Part shown: positions 8,226 to 16,737 of the stretch, piece by piece
Layout: every line of letters starts with the position of its first letter
Numbering within the stretch: position 1 is the stretch's first letter
From: Micromonospora sp. DSM 45708
Lineage (GTDB): Bacteria; Actinomycetota; Actinomycetes; Mycobacteriales; Micromonosporaceae
DNA length: 64,000 nt
Assembly: GCF_039566955.1 (NCBI RefSeq)
Contig: NZ_CP154796.1
Location: 1,116,001 to 1,180,000 of the forward strand
Direction: 5' to 3'
Translations under genes and position numbers: made by a program
The notes under the pieces: generated by a model
What the model was told of the DNA's origin: nothing
Seen by the model: only the letters and a program-made list of their open reading frames with translations
Database searches by the model: none

Positions 8226-10970
8226 CTAGCTGTCGCCGCCGGTCTCGCCGACCGGGGCGGCGGTGACGTCGTCCAGCGCGTACTTGCGGGCGGCGTCGGC
8301 CGGCACGTGGGCCGGGACCGCGCCCCGCAGCGCGAGCTGCCGCAGCGTGGCGACCGCGATCGACTCGGCGTCCACGTGGAAGTGGCGGCGCAGCGCGTGC
8401 CGGGTGTCCGACATGCCGAAGCCGTCGGTGCCGAGCGAGGTGTAGTCGCCCGGTACCCAGCGCGCGATCAGGTCCGGTACCGCGCGCATCCAGTCGCTGA
8501 CCGCGACCTTCGGGCCGTCCGCGTCGGCCAGCTTCCGCTGGATGTACGGCACCCGCTGCTCCTCACCCGGGTTGAGCAGGTTGTGCTCCTCGCACTCCAC
8601 CGCGTCGCGGCGCAGCTCGGTCCAGGACGTCACCGACCACACGTCGGCGGCCACGCCCCAGTCCTCGGCGAGCAACTGCTGCGCCTTGAGCGCCCACTGC
8701 ATGCCGGTGCCGGAGGCGAGGACGTTCGCCTTCGGCGCGTCGCCGTCGACCTGCGGCGCCGGGGAGTAGCGGTAGATGCCCTTGAGGATGCCCTCGGCGT
8801 CCACGCCCTCCGGCTCGGCCGGCTGGAAGATCGGCTCGTTGTAGACGGTGAGGTAGTAGAAGACGTTCTCCTGCGCCTCGCCGTACATCCGGTGCAGGCC
8901 GTTCTCCAGGATGTGCGCCAGCTCGAAGGCGAACGCCGCGTCGTACGCGACCACCGCCGGGTTGGTGGCGGCGAGCAGCAGCGAATGGCCGTCCTCGTGC
9001 TGGAGGCCCTCGCCGTTGAGCGTGGTCCGGCCGGCGGTCGCGCCGAGCACGAAGCCCCGGGCCATCTGGTCGGCCGCCGCCCAGAACCCGTCGCCGGTGC
9101 GCTGGAAGCCGAACATCGAGTAGAAGATGTACATCGGGATCATCGGCTCGCCGTGCGTGGCGTACGACGAGCCGGCGGCGGTAAACGAGGCGACCGAGCC
9201 GGCCTCGTTGATCCCCTCGTGCAGGATCTGCCCGGTCGTCGACTCCTTGTACGACAGGAACAGCTCCCGGTCGACCGAGGTGTAGCGCTGGCCGTGCGGC
9301 GAGTAGATCTTCTGGGTCGGGAAGAGCGAGTCCATGCCGAAGGTGCGGGCCTCGTCCGGGATGATCGGCACCCAGCGCTTGCCGAACTCCTTGTCCTTCA
9401 TGACGTCCTTGAGCAGGCGGACGAAGGCCATCGTGGTGGCCACCTTCTGCTTGCCCGACCCGCGCTTGACGTCGGCGAACCGCTCGCTGCCCGGGATGGC
9501 CAGCGTCTTGGGCGCGGTGGTGCGCGACGGGAGGAAGCCGCCGAGCTGGCGACGCCGCTCCCGCAGGTATTCCATCTCGTCCGACTTCTCGTCCGGCGTG
9601 TAGTACGGCGGGAGGTAGGGGTTCTCCTCCAGCTGCTTGTCCGGGATGTCGAGGTAGAGCCGGTCGCGGAACAGCTTCAGGTCGTCGAGCGTCAGCTTCT
9701 TCATCTGGTGCGTGGCGTTGCGGCCCTCGAAGTGCGAGCCCAGCGTCCAGCCCTTGATGGTCTTGGCGAGGATGACGGTCGGCTGGCCGGTGTGCTCCAT
9801 CGCCGCCTTGTAGGCCGCGTAGAGCTTGCGGTAGTCGTGACCACCCCGCTTGAGGTTCCAGATCTCGTCGTCGGAGAGGTGCTCGACCATCTTGCGGGTC
9901 CGCGGGTCGCGGCCGAAGAAGTGCTCCCGGACGTACGCCCCGGACTCCGCCTTGTAGGTCTGGTAGTCACCGTCGGGCGTGGTGTTCATCAGGTTGACGA
10001 GCGCGCCGTCGGTGTCCGCGGCGAGCAGCGGGTCCCACTCGCGGCCCCAGACCACCTTGATGACGTTCCAGCCGGCGCCGCGGAAGAACGCCTCCAGCTC
10101 CTGCATGACCTTGCCGTTGCCGCGGACCGGCCCGTCCAGCCGCTGGAGGTTGCAGTTGATCACGAAGGTGAGGTTGTCCAGCTCCTCGCGCGCGGCCACG
10201 CCGATCGCGCCGAGCGACTCGACCTCGTCCATCTCACCGTCGCCGAGGAACGCCCAGACGTGCTGCTGGGAGGTGTCCTTGATGCCACGGTGCTGGAGGT
10301 AGCGGTTGAACCGCGCCTGGTAGATGGCGTTCAGCGGGCCGAGGCCCATGGAGACGGTGGGGAACTCCCAGAAGTCCGGCATCAGCCGCGGGTGCGGGTA
10401 CGAGGGCAGTGAGCCGGCGCGGTGCGACAGCTCCTGCCGGAAGCCGTCGAGCTGGTCGGCGCTGAGCCGGCCCTCCAGGAAGGCCCGCGCGTACATGCCG
10501 GGGGAGGCGTGACCCTGGTAGTAGATCTGGTCGCCGCCGCCCGGGTGCTCCTTGCCGCGGAAGAAGTGGTTGAAGCCCACCTCGTAGAGCGACGCCGAGC
10601 TGGCGAACGTGGAGATGTGGCCGCCCACGCCGATCTCCGGGCGCTGCGCCCGGTGCACCAGCATGGCGGCGTTCCACCGGATGTACGCCCGCAGCCGCCG
10701 CTCGATGTGCTCGTCGCCGGGGAACCACGGTTCCCGCTCCGGCGGAATGGTGTTGATGTAGTCGGTGGTGGTCAGCGACGGCACCCCGACCTGGCGCTCG
10801 CGGGCCCGCTCCAGCAGGCGCAGCATGACGTACCGGGCGCGCTTGGTTCCGCGCTCGTCGATGACACCGTCGAGTGACTCGACCCATTCGCTGGTCTCTT
10901 CAGGGTCGATGTCCGGAAGCTGGCTCGGCAGACCAGCGGTGATCACCGGGCGCTTGCGTTCCGTAGCCAC
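8226..10970 (-). CDS. aceE: Pyruvate dehydrogenase E1 component, homodimeric type
   Basis: A 914-residue E1 of the AceE type, which decarboxylates pyruvate with thiamine diphosphate and passes the acetyl group to lipoyl-E2. The ThDP motif begins [12 protein letters not shown] and ends in [13 protein letters not shown]. The N-terminus carries the family's [14 protein letters not shown], and the C-terminal domain has [11 protein letters not shown] and DGFGMSDTR. Length is typical. The start is a GTG preceded by GAGGGAACG. No E2 or lipoyl protein is adjacent; actinobacteria often keep aceE alone. The gene ends directly against repeat copy A. Confidence 0.98.
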   Translation of the reverse strand: MATERKRPVITAGLPSQLPDIDPEETSEWVESLDGVIDERGTKRARYVMLRLLERARERQVGVPSLTTTDYINTIPPEREPWFPGDEHIERRLRAYIRWNAAMLVHRAQRPEIGVGGHISTFASSASLYEVGFNHFFRGKEHPGGGDQIYYQGHASPGMYARAFLEGRLSADQLDGFRQELSHRAGSLPSYPHPRLMPDFWEFPTVSMGLGPLNAIYQARFNRYLQHRGIKDTSQQHVWAFLGDGEMDEVESLGAIGVAAREELDNLTFVINCNLQRLDGPVRGNGKVMQELEAFFRGAGWNVIKVVWGREWDPLLAADTDGALVNLMNTTPDGDYQTYKAESGAYVREHFFGRDPRTRKMVEHLSDDEIWNLKRGGHDYRKLYAAYKAAMEHTGQPTVILAKTIKGWTLGSHFEGRNATHQMKKLTLDDLKLFRDRLYLDIPDKQLEENPYLPPYYTPDEKSDEMEYLRERRRQLGGFLPSRTTAPKTLAIPGSERFADVKRGSGKQKVATTMAFVRLLKDVMKDKEFGKRWVPIIPDEARTFGMDSLFPTQKIYSPHGQRYTSVDRELFLSYKESTTGQILHEGINEAGSVASFTAAGSSYATHGEPMIPMYIFYSMFGFQRTGDGFWAAADQMARGFVLGATAGRTTLNGEGLQHEDGHSLLLAATNPAVVAYDAAFAFELAHILENGLHRMYGEAQENVFYYLTVYNEPIFQPAEPEGVDAEGILKGIYRYSPAPQVDGDAPKANVLASGTGMQWALKAQQLLAEDWGVAADVWSVTSWTELRRDAVECEEHNLLNPGEEQRVPYIQRKLADADGPKVAVSDWMRAVPDLIARWVPGDYTSLGTDGFGMSDTRHALRRHFHVDAESIAVATLRQLALRGAVPAHVPADAARKYALDDVTAAPVGETGGDS

Positions 10971-11262
10971 AGGCGTTCCCTCGGTTCTGTGTGGGATAGG
11001 TCTCTAGCGCCATCCTGCCCCCTCGTGGCGCTCGTCGTCACGTCTGGCTCCCCCAGACGCGACGCTGAACACAGGTACCCACCGGTAACTTTGCGCGATC
11101 AACGGCTCCGCCGTCCGCCGGGGTCGGTGCCTTCCCGCACGCGCCCGGCCCGGAAACCGGCGGCGGCGAGATGCCCGACTACGCCCCGGGGGACGGCGGC
11201 GGTGGCGGCGCAGACTGCGGTGGCGGCGGCGGGAACCGAGCGGCTGCGGCAGAATGCGCCGT

Positions 11263-11667
11263 ATGCGCAGTGAGGTGATCAGCGTCCGGACCGGTTCCCG
11301 GCCCGCCGTCCGGGACATCACGGCCGAGGCCGAGCGGTTCGTCGCCGGGGCCGGCGACGGGCTGCTGCACGTCTTCGTCCCGCACGCCACCGCCGGGCTG
11401 GCGGTCGTCGAGACCGGCGCCGGGTCGGACGACGACCTGCTCCGGGCGCTCGACGACCTGCTGCCCACCGACGACCGGTGGCGGCACCGGCACGGCTCGC
11501 CCGGGCACGGCCGCGACCATGTGCTCCCGGCGTTCGTGCCGCCGTACGCGACACTGCCGGTGCTCGACGGGCGGCTCCAGCTCGGCACCTGGCAGTCGAT
11601 CTGCCTCGTCGACCCGAACGGCGACAACCCGGACCGCCAGGTCCGCTTCTCCTTCCTCCCCGCCTGA
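11263..11667 (+). CDS. YjbQ family protein (UPF0047)
   Basis: A 134-residue protein with the YjbQ signature: HVFVPHATAGLAVVE, then HRHGSPGHGRDHVLPAF, and the end LGTWQSICLVDPNGDNPDRQ. Members form trimers with a conserved His/Asp/Glu site. Some are reported to have weak thiamine-phosphate synthase activity, but the physiological role is unsettled. CAGAAT lies seven bases before the ATG at 11263, so this codon is preferred to an ATG nine bases upstream. It is monocistronic and followed by a long hairpin. Confidence 0.9.
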   Translation: MRSEVISVRTGSRPAVRDITAEAERFVAGAGDGLLHVFVPHATAGLAVVETGAGSDDDLLRALDDLLPTDDRWRHRHGSPGHGRDHVLPAFVPPYATLPVLDGRLQLGTWQSICLVDPNGDNPDRQVRFSFLPA

Positions 11668-11696
11668 CCTCCCCTGCCCACCCCCGTCAGACGGGC

Positions 11697-11756
11697 CCTG
11701 ATTCACGGAAAGCGTGGCTATCCGAGGCCGGATGGCCACGCTTTCCGTGAATCAGG
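11697..11756. repeat. 22-bp inverted repeat, TTCACGGAAAG family, copy 1
   Basis: Perfect arms at 11697-11718 and 11735-11756 surround a 16-base loop. The arm contains TTCACGGAAAGCGTGGC. A close relative lies at 33344-33393. It sits after yjbQ and could terminate it, but the conserved arm sequence and not just its folding suggests a repeat family. Confidence 0.9.
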
Positions 11757-11761
11757 CGCGC

Positions 11762-11820
11762 GGGAAGGGAGGAGGGGGAGGAGGGGAGGAGGAGGGGGCG
11801 GGGGCGTGGGTAGTGGAGGA
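11762..11820. other. G-rich polypurine tract
   Basis: An uninterrupted purine run (11762 to about 11798) made of G2-G5 blocks separated by A is followed by further G-runs. It could form G-quadruplex or triplex structures. It lies between the 22-bp hairpin and the MarR promoter. A comparable G-rich stretch follows the second hairpin copy near 33400. Confidence 0.7.
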
Positions 11821-11842
11821 CGTCAATTGTTGATCCGTCACG

Positions 11843-11848
11843 TATGAT
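11843..11848 (+). promoter_or_regulatory. -10 box TATGAT for leaderless marR-type gene
   Basis: TATGAT lies seven bases before the ATG at 11856, so the mRNA would begin at or next to the start codon. An in-frame ATG at 11844 lies inside this box and is therefore unlikely to be the start. TCAATTGTTGA (11823-11833), a small inverted repeat, may be an autoregulatory operator. Confidence 0.55.
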
Positions 11849-11855
11849 TGGTGGC

Positions 11856-12338
11856 ATGGCGGATCGTCCGGTGCCCCGCACGCCGTCCGAGGCCGACGAC
11901 CGGCTCGGCCTGGCCGGCGACACCGTGCGCCGCATCCAGCACGTCGCCGCCGCGCTGCGGCACCACCAGGACGAGGAGATCGCCGCGCTGGGCCTGACCC
12001 CGGCCGCGGCCCGGGCGCTGCACGAGCTGGACCCGGACCACCCGTCGCCGGCCCGTCACCTGGCCGCGCAACTCGGGTGTGACCGCTCCAACGTGACCGG
12101 CCTGGCCGACAGGCTGGAGCAGGCCGGGCTGGTCGAGCGCCGGACCGACCCGACCGACCGGCGGCAGAAGGCGCTCGTCGTCACCGCGCGGGGCCGGCAG
12201 GTCCGGGAGCGGGTCCGGCAGGTGATGTCGGACTCACGACTGCTCGACGGGTTGAGCACGGCGGAGCTGGCCGCGCTGCGTGACCTGGTCTGGAAGGTCT
12301 CCGACGGCGGCTGCCCACAGGAGTGCGGCGAGGTCTGA
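11856..12338 (+). CDS. MarR family transcriptional regulator
   Basis: A 160-residue winged-helix regulator. The DNA-recognition core reads LAAQLGCDRSNVTGLADRLE, and the wing is LVERRTDPTDRRQKALVVT, the DxRxxxxxLT-type MarR signature. Long N- and C-terminal dimerisation helices flank it. The C-terminus contains two cysteines (GGCPQECG) that could sense oxidants, which is speculation. The next gene (E1 dehydrogenase) follows in the same direction after about 50 bases and may be a target or operon partner. Confidence 0.9.
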   Translation: MADRPVPRTPSEADDRLGLAGDTVRRIQHVAAALRHHQDEEIAALGLTPAAARALHELDPDHPSPARHLAAQLGCDRSNVTGLADRLEQAGLVERRTDPTDRRQKALVVTARGRQVRERVRQVMSDSRLLDGLSTAELAALRDLVWKVSDGGCPQECGEV

Positions 12339-12390
12339 GCAACGCCGGGTAGGAACGTGTCCGACTGGGCGAGGTGGGCATGAGTCGGTA

Positions 12391-14961
12391 ATGCTGTCCG
12401 ACGTGACCTCCCCGCACGATCTCGACGACCGGCTCCGAGCCGACCTGGCCGCGCTCGGCGCGCCGGACCAGCGGCGCGACCTGCGTGAACCGCTGCCCGA
12501 CGGCGGGCCGCTCACCGGGGCGCAGGCGCTGGCCCTGTTCGACGCACAGCTCACCAGCCGGCTGGCCGATCTGGCCGGGCGCTGGCTGCGCGGCTTCGGT
12601 GAGGGGTACTACACGATCGGCTCGGCCGGCCACGAGGGCAACGCCGCGGTGGCCGCCGCGTTGCGGCCGACCGACCCGGCGCTGCTGCACTACCGGTCCG
12701 GCGCGTTCTACTGCCTGCGCGCCGCCCAGGCGGCCGGCGAGTTCCCACCCGACGCACCACCCGCTGTCGCCAGCGGAGAGCAGTGTGCCGATACGCCGGA
12801 CACGGAGGGATCCTGGTACGACGGTGCCCCCACCGGGGTCGGTTCCGGCCAGGACTCCGCTGCCGGGGACCCCGGGAGCGGTGGGGACGGACCGGTCGGG
12901 CCGGCGGACGCCGGTGACGCCGACGCGGCGCTGCTGCCGGACGGAGCCGGGGTGACGGTGGACGCGGACGGCGACGCGACGGTCGGCGTACCCGGTCTGC
13001 CGTCGCCGTCGTTCGACGACGCGTTCGCGGGCGCGGCGCGTGACGTGCTGCGCGGCATGGTCGCCTCCGCCGAGGAGCCGATCGCCGGTGGCCGGCACAA
13101 GGTCTTCGGCCGGGCCGACCTGGCGGTCGTGCCGACCACCTCGACGATCGCCTCGCACCTGCCCCGGGCGGTCGGCCTGGCGTTGGCCCTGGAGCGGCTG
13201 CGTCGGGGCGGACGGCGCGTCGACGGCGACCCGGAGGTGGCGTCCTGGCCGCCGGACGCGGTGGTGGTCTGCTCCTTCGGCGACGCCTCGGTCAACCACG
13301 CCACGGCCACCGCCGCGTTCAACACCGCCGGCTGGTACGACCACACCGGCCTGCGGATCCCGGTGCTGTTCGTCTGCGAGGACAACGGGCTCGGCATCAG
13401 CGTGCGCTCGCCCGAGGGGTGGGTGGCCGCCACGCTCAGGTCCCGACCCGGCATCCGCTACTTCGCCGCCGACGGCACGGACGCGGTGGAGAGCTACCGG
13501 GTGGCGGCCGAGGCGACCGCCTGGGTACGCCGGCACCGCCGGCCCGCCGTGCTGCACCTGCGCACGGTCCGGCTGATGGGGCACGCCGGCGCGGACGCGG
13601 AGACCGCGTACCGGAGCCCGGCGGAGATCGCCGCGGACGTGGCGCGGGATCCGCTGCTGCTCACCGCGCGGCGGCTGGTGGCGGGCGGCTACGCGAGCGG
13701 CGAGGAGCTGCTCGCCCGGTACGACGAGCGGGGCTGGCAGTTGCGGCGGATCGCCGAGGAGGTGCTGGACGAGCCGAAGCTGGCCACCCCGGTCGAGGTG
13801 GTGGCGGAGCTGGCCCCGCGCCGGCCGGTGCGGGTGTCCCGGGCGGTCGCCGAGGCGGCGGCACACGCGGCCGGTCCGGGCGCCGGGGCCCGGGCGGAGG
13901 CGTTCGGCGGGAAGCCGCCGGAGCTGACCGGGCCGCTGACGCTGGCGCAGAGCATCAACGCGGCGCTGGCCGACGGCATGCTCGACCACCCGCAGATGGC
14001 CGTCTTTGGTGAGGACGTGGCCGCCAAGGGCGGGGTGTACGGGGTGACGAAGGGGCTGCGGGACCGGTTCGGCGTGGCCCGGGTGTTCGACACGCTGCTC
14101 GACGAGACCTCGATCCTCGGGCTCGGGCTCGGCGCCGGCCTGGCCGGCATGCTGCCGGTGCCGGAGATCCAGTACCTGGCGTACCTGCACAACGCCGAGG
14201 ACCAGCTCCGCGGCGAGGCCGCCACCATGCGGTTCTTCTCCCGGGGTGCGTTCCGTAACCCGATGGTGGTGCGGGTGGCCGGCCTGGCGTACCAGGAGGG
14301 CTTCGGCGGGCACTTCCACAACGACAACTCGGTGGCGGTGCTGCGGGACGTGCCGGGGCTGGTGATCGCCGTGCCGTCCCGGCCGGACGACGCCGCCGCG
14401 ATGCTGCGTACCTGCCTGGCGGCGGCCCGGGTGGACGGCGCCGTCTGCGTCTTCCTGGAGCCGATCGCGCTCTACCACGCCCGTGACCTCCACACCGAGG
14501 GCGACGGCGGGTGGCTGGCCGAGTACGCCGAGCCGGGCGCCTGGGTGGACCGGCACGTGCCGGTCGGCCGCGCCCGCGTGTACGGGGTCGGCTCTGCCGA
14601 CGACCTCACCATCATCACCTTCGGTAACGGGGTGCGGATGTCGCTGCGGGCCGCGGCCACGCTGGCCGACGAGGGTGTCGGCAGCCGCGTGGTGGACCTG
14701 CGCTGGCTCGCCCCGCTGCCGGTGGCCGACATCATCCGGGAGGCGTCGGCGACCGGCCGGGTGCTGGTGGTGGACGAGACGCGGCGCTCCGGCGGGGTGG
14801 GCGAGGGGGTGGTGGCCGCGCTTGTCGACACCGGTTACGTCGGCGCGGCGCGTCGGGTGGCCGCGCTTGACTCGTTTGTACCATTAGGTCCGGCTGCTCG
14901 TCAGGTTCTGGTGTCCGAGGAAGCCATTACCCAGGGTGCCCGTACGCTGCTGGCACGGTAA
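12391..14961 (+). CDS. Fused alpha/beta 2-oxoacid dehydrogenase E1
   Basis: An 856-residue ThDP enzyme with E1-alpha and E1-beta of a branched-chain or pyruvate-type dehydrogenase in one chain. The alpha part has YYTIGSAGHEGNAAVAAAL and the ThDP segment CSFGDASVNHATATAAF ending FVCEDNGLGI. The beta part has AVFGEDVAAKGGVYGVTKG, then HNDNSVAVLRDVPGL and VVDETRRSGGVGEG. No E2 or E3 gene is next to it. About 90 residues (roughly 117-208) of Asp/Gly/Pro/Ala-rich, low-complexity sequence interrupt the alpha domain between HYRSGAFYCLRAAQ and EEPIAGGRHKVFG, which are normally much closer. The start at 12391 follows a three-codon frame (ATG AGT CGG TAA) and overlaps its stop, so coupling is possible. 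Confidence 0.88.
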   Translation: MLSDVTSPHDLDDRLRADLAALGAPDQRRDLREPLPDGGPLTGAQALALFDAQLTSRLADLAGRWLRGFGEGYYTIGSAGHEGNAAVAAALRPTDPALLHYRSGAFYCLRAAQAAGEFPPDAPPAVASGEQCADTPDTEGSWYDGAPTGVGSGQDSAAGDPGSGGDGPVGPADAGDADAALLPDGAGVTVDADGDATVGVPGLPSPSFDDAFAGAARDVLRGMVASAEEPIAGGRHKVFGRADLAVVPTTSTIASHLPRAVGLALALERLRRGGRRVDGDPEVASWPPDAVVVCSFGDASVNHATATAAFNTAGWYDHTGLRIPVLFVCEDNGLGISVRSPEGWVAATLRSRPGIRYFAADGTDAVESYRVAAEATAWVRRHRRPAVLHLRTVRLMGHAGADAETAYRSPAEIAADVARDPLLLTARRLVAGGYASGEELLARYDERGWQLRRIAEEVLDEPKLATPVEVVAELAPRRPVRVSRAVAEAAAHAAGPGAGARAEAFGGKPPELTGPLTLAQSINAALADGMLDHPQMAVFGEDVAAKGGVYGVTKGLRDRFGVARVFDTLLDETSILGLGLGAGLAGMLPVPEIQYLAYLHNAEDQLRGEAATMRFFSRGAFRNPMVVRVAGLAYQEGFGGHFHNDNSVAVLRDVPGLVIAVPSRPDDAAAMLRTCLAAARVDGAVCVFLEPIALYHARDLHTEGDGGWLAEYAEPGAWVDRHVPVGRARVYGVGSADDLTIITFGNGVRMSLRAAATLADEGVGSRVVDLRWLAPLPVADIIREASATGRVLVVDETRRSGGVGEGVVAALVDTGYVGAARRVAALDSFVPLGPAARQVLVSEEAITQGARTLLAR

Positions 14962-15071
14962 ATTCCGTTCCACCCGGTGCGCCACTTGCGCAGCGAGCCG
15001 CAACTGTGTGGACTGGGCCCGGTGGTGTCGCACGACGCCGCCGGCAGGATGAGACGAGGAGGCACGCGACA

Positions 15072-15509
15072 GTGAGCGCGACCGCTGGTCAGGCCGCCGA
15101 CGGGGTACGCAGCCTGGCGGACCGGTTCGGGATCGAACCGGGCATGGTCGTCATGGAGATGGGCTACGACGACGACGTCGACTCCGATCTCCGGGACGCC
15201 CTGACCGACCGCTGTGGAGAACTGGTCGACGAGGACACCGACGAGGTGGTCGACGTGGTTCTGGTCTGGCACCGGGACGGTGACGGTGACCTCTTCGAGC
15301 TCCTCGTCGACGCCCTCGGTCCGCTGGCGGACAACGGCGTGGTGTGGCTCCTGACGCCCAAGGCCGGCCGGGACGGCCACGTCGAGCCGAGCGAGGTCGC
15401 GGAGAGCGCCCAGACCGCCGGCCTCCAGCAGACCTCCACCATCAACGCGGGCCGCGACTGGAGCGGCGCACGCCTCGTGCTGCGGCGCGGGTCCAAGAGC
15501 AAGAAGTAG
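15072..15509 (+). CDS. DUF3052 family protein
   Basis: A 145-residue acidic protein of the actinobacterial DUF3052 family, beginning VSATAGQAADGVRSLADRFG with the conserved PGMVVMEMGYDDDVD. The middle, DVVLVWHRDGDGDLFELLVD, is followed by NGVVWLLTPKAGRDGHVEP and a basic tail, RRGSKSKK. The function is unknown. The GTG start is supported by GAGGAGG about ten bases upstream. It ends eight bases before the peroxiredoxin gene, and both probably share one transcript. Confidence 0.9.
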   Translation: MSATAGQAADGVRSLADRFGIEPGMVVMEMGYDDDVDSDLRDALTDRCGELVDEDTDEVVDVVLVWHRDGDGDLFELLVDALGPLADNGVVWLLTPKAGRDGHVEPSEVAESAQTAGLQQTSTINAGRDWSGARLVLRRGSKSKK

Positions 15510-15517
15510 GAGCAAAC

Positions 15518-15985
15518 ATGCCCGTCAAGGTTGGCGCCGAGGCGCCGGACTTCCTGCTCAAGGACCAGAACAACCAGGAGGTCCGACTCTCCGACCTCCG
15601 CGGTCGCAAGACCGTGCTGCTGGTCTTCTACCCGCTCGCCTTCACCGGCATCTGCCAGGGTGAGCTGTGCGAGGTCAGGGACAACCTCAACGAGTACGTG
15701 AACGACGACGTCCAGGTGCTGACCGTCAGCGTCGACTCGGTCTACGCCCACAAGATCTGGGCCGACCGGGAGGGCTACCAGTTCCCGCTGCTGGCCGACT
15801 TCTGGCCGCACGGCGCGGTGGCCCAGGCGTACGGCGTCTTCAACGACGTCGCCGGCATCGCCAACCGGGGCACGTTCGTCATCGACAAGGCCGGCGTGGT
15901 CCGCTTCGCCGAGATGAACATGCCCGGCGAGGCGCGCGACCAGCAGGGTTGGCGCAAGGCGCTGGCCGAGGCCGTCGCCGCCTGA
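15518..15985 (+). CDS. AhpE-like peroxiredoxin
   Basis: A 155-residue thiol peroxidase that reduces hydroperoxides. The peroxidatic site is PLAFTGICQGELC, with the attacking Cys at about residue 46 in the PxxxTxxC pattern; Cys51 is a further cysteine. The family's W-x2-D-x-G-Y, FPLLADFWPHGAVAQAYGV and NRGTFVIDKAGVVRF are present. It is a cytoplasmic, single-domain protein of normal length. AGGAGCAAAC precedes the ATG, and it is coupled to the DUF3052 gene, an arrangement I recall as recurrent in actinobacteria. Confidence 0.93.
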   Translation: MPVKVGAEAPDFLLKDQNNQEVRLSDLRGRKTVLLVFYPLAFTGICQGELCEVRDNLNEYVNDDVQVLTVSVDSVYAHKIWADREGYQFPLLADFWPHGAVAQAYGVFNDVAGIANRGTFVIDKAGVVRFAEMNMPGEARDQQGWRKALAEAVAA

Positions 15986-16064
15986 TCCACCCCCGAGCAC
16001 GTCGTTCGACCGGGCCGGAGGCGGCAGGTAAGCTTGCCGCTCCGGCCCGCCGTACGGGCGTTCC

Positions 16065-16139
16065 GGGCGCGTAGCTCAGTGGGAGAGCACCCGCCTTACA
16101 AGCGGGGGGTCGCAGGTTCGAAACCTGCCGCGCCCACCA
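16065..16139 (+). tRNA. tRNA-Val (anticodon TAC), CCA encoded
   Basis: A complete cloverleaf: acceptor GGGCGCG paired with CGCGCCC, D-arm GCTC/GAGC, anticodon stem CCCGC/GCGGG around the loop CTTACAA (anticodon TAC), T-arm GCAGG-TTCGAAA-CCTGC, discriminator A and a genomic CCA. TAAGCT (16029-16034) upstream may be part of its promoter. The 3' half is overlapped by the Nudix frame on the other strand. Confidence 0.98.
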
Positions 16140-16527
16140 CCTTCCGGACCAGCCCCACCACGCCGCCGTGCACCAGGGGAAGGCCGCCCAGTTCGCCTAC
16201 CGCAACCCAGGCGATGTCGTCATGCTCGTCGGGCGCACGGTTGGTCGGCGCGCCGACCCAGGCTCCGACGTGCCAGACGGCCACGTGAACGGCGTCCTCG
16301 CCGCTGCCGAGGTGCAGGTCGCCCAGGCGTGACGAGGACTCCGCCACGATGTGGACACCGATCTCCTCGTGCAGCTCCCGCGCGAGCGCCTGTCGCTCCG
16401 ACTCACCCGCCTCGACATGCCCGCCGGGGAGATCCCAGAGATCCGGGTAGGCCCGGCGGGTCGGACTGCGGTGCACCAGCAGGACCGCGCCGTTCTCCAC
16501 GAGCGCCCCGATGACGACGACATGCAT
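16096..16527 (-). CDS. Nudix hydrolase; frame ends inside tRNA-Val
   Basis: A Nudix pyrophosphohydrolase of about 143 residues. The Nudix box is GGHVEAGESERQALARELHEE followed by IG (G-x5-E-x7-RE-x2-EE-x-G pattern), which binds the metal-nucleotide diphosphate; the substrate is unknown. I start it at MHVVVIGALVENG (ATG 16527). Oddly, no stop occurs before the tRNA gene, so the last residues (VVGAAGFEPATPRL) are antisense tRNA sequence; that string is a well-known translation product of tRNA complements. The natural C-terminus could still be this one, but transcription would run antisense through the tRNA. Confidence 0.85.
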   Translation of the reverse strand: MHVVVIGALVENGAVLLVHRSPTRRAYPDLWDLPGGHVEAGESERQALARELHEEIGVHIVAESSSRLGDLHLGSGEDAVHVAVWHVGAWVGAPTNRAPDEHDDIAWVAVGELGGLPLVHGGVVGLVRKVVGAAGFEPATPRL

Positions 16528-16636
16528 GACCGGGATTGGAACACGGGGGTGGGACAACGTGGTGCCCACGTCGGGCTCGACCGACGTTGGCGCGCGGGAG
16601 CGGGGAAAGCATTACCTGAGCACGATATGACTCCTC

Positions 16637-16650
16637 GTCATATTTATGAC
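16637..16650. repeat. Palindrome GTCATATTTATGAC
   Basis: A 14-base palindrome with the same GTCATAWWTATGAC pattern as the centre of 3221-3262, again preceded by CTCCT. The outer arms are imperfect here (ACCTGAG upstream, CTCACAGGT downstream). It lies between the ends of the GH15 gene and the start of the Nudix gene, in an AT-rich pocket. Confidence 0.7.
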
Positions 16651-16737
16651 TCACAGGTATGAGACCGACAGGCAGATGCTCCTTGCCGGACATGACGCGG
16701 AGTAACCGCATGCCATCCTCGTCAGGGCGTGAGCCTC

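Noticed and set aside
8118..10412. A 764-codon plus-strand frame through aceE
   Set aside because: Antisense shadow of aceE; Arg/Val/Leu-rich composition, no domains.
12181..14556. A 791-codon minus-strand frame opposite the E1 gene
   Set aside because: Antisense shadow; the plus strand has unmistakable ThDP motifs.
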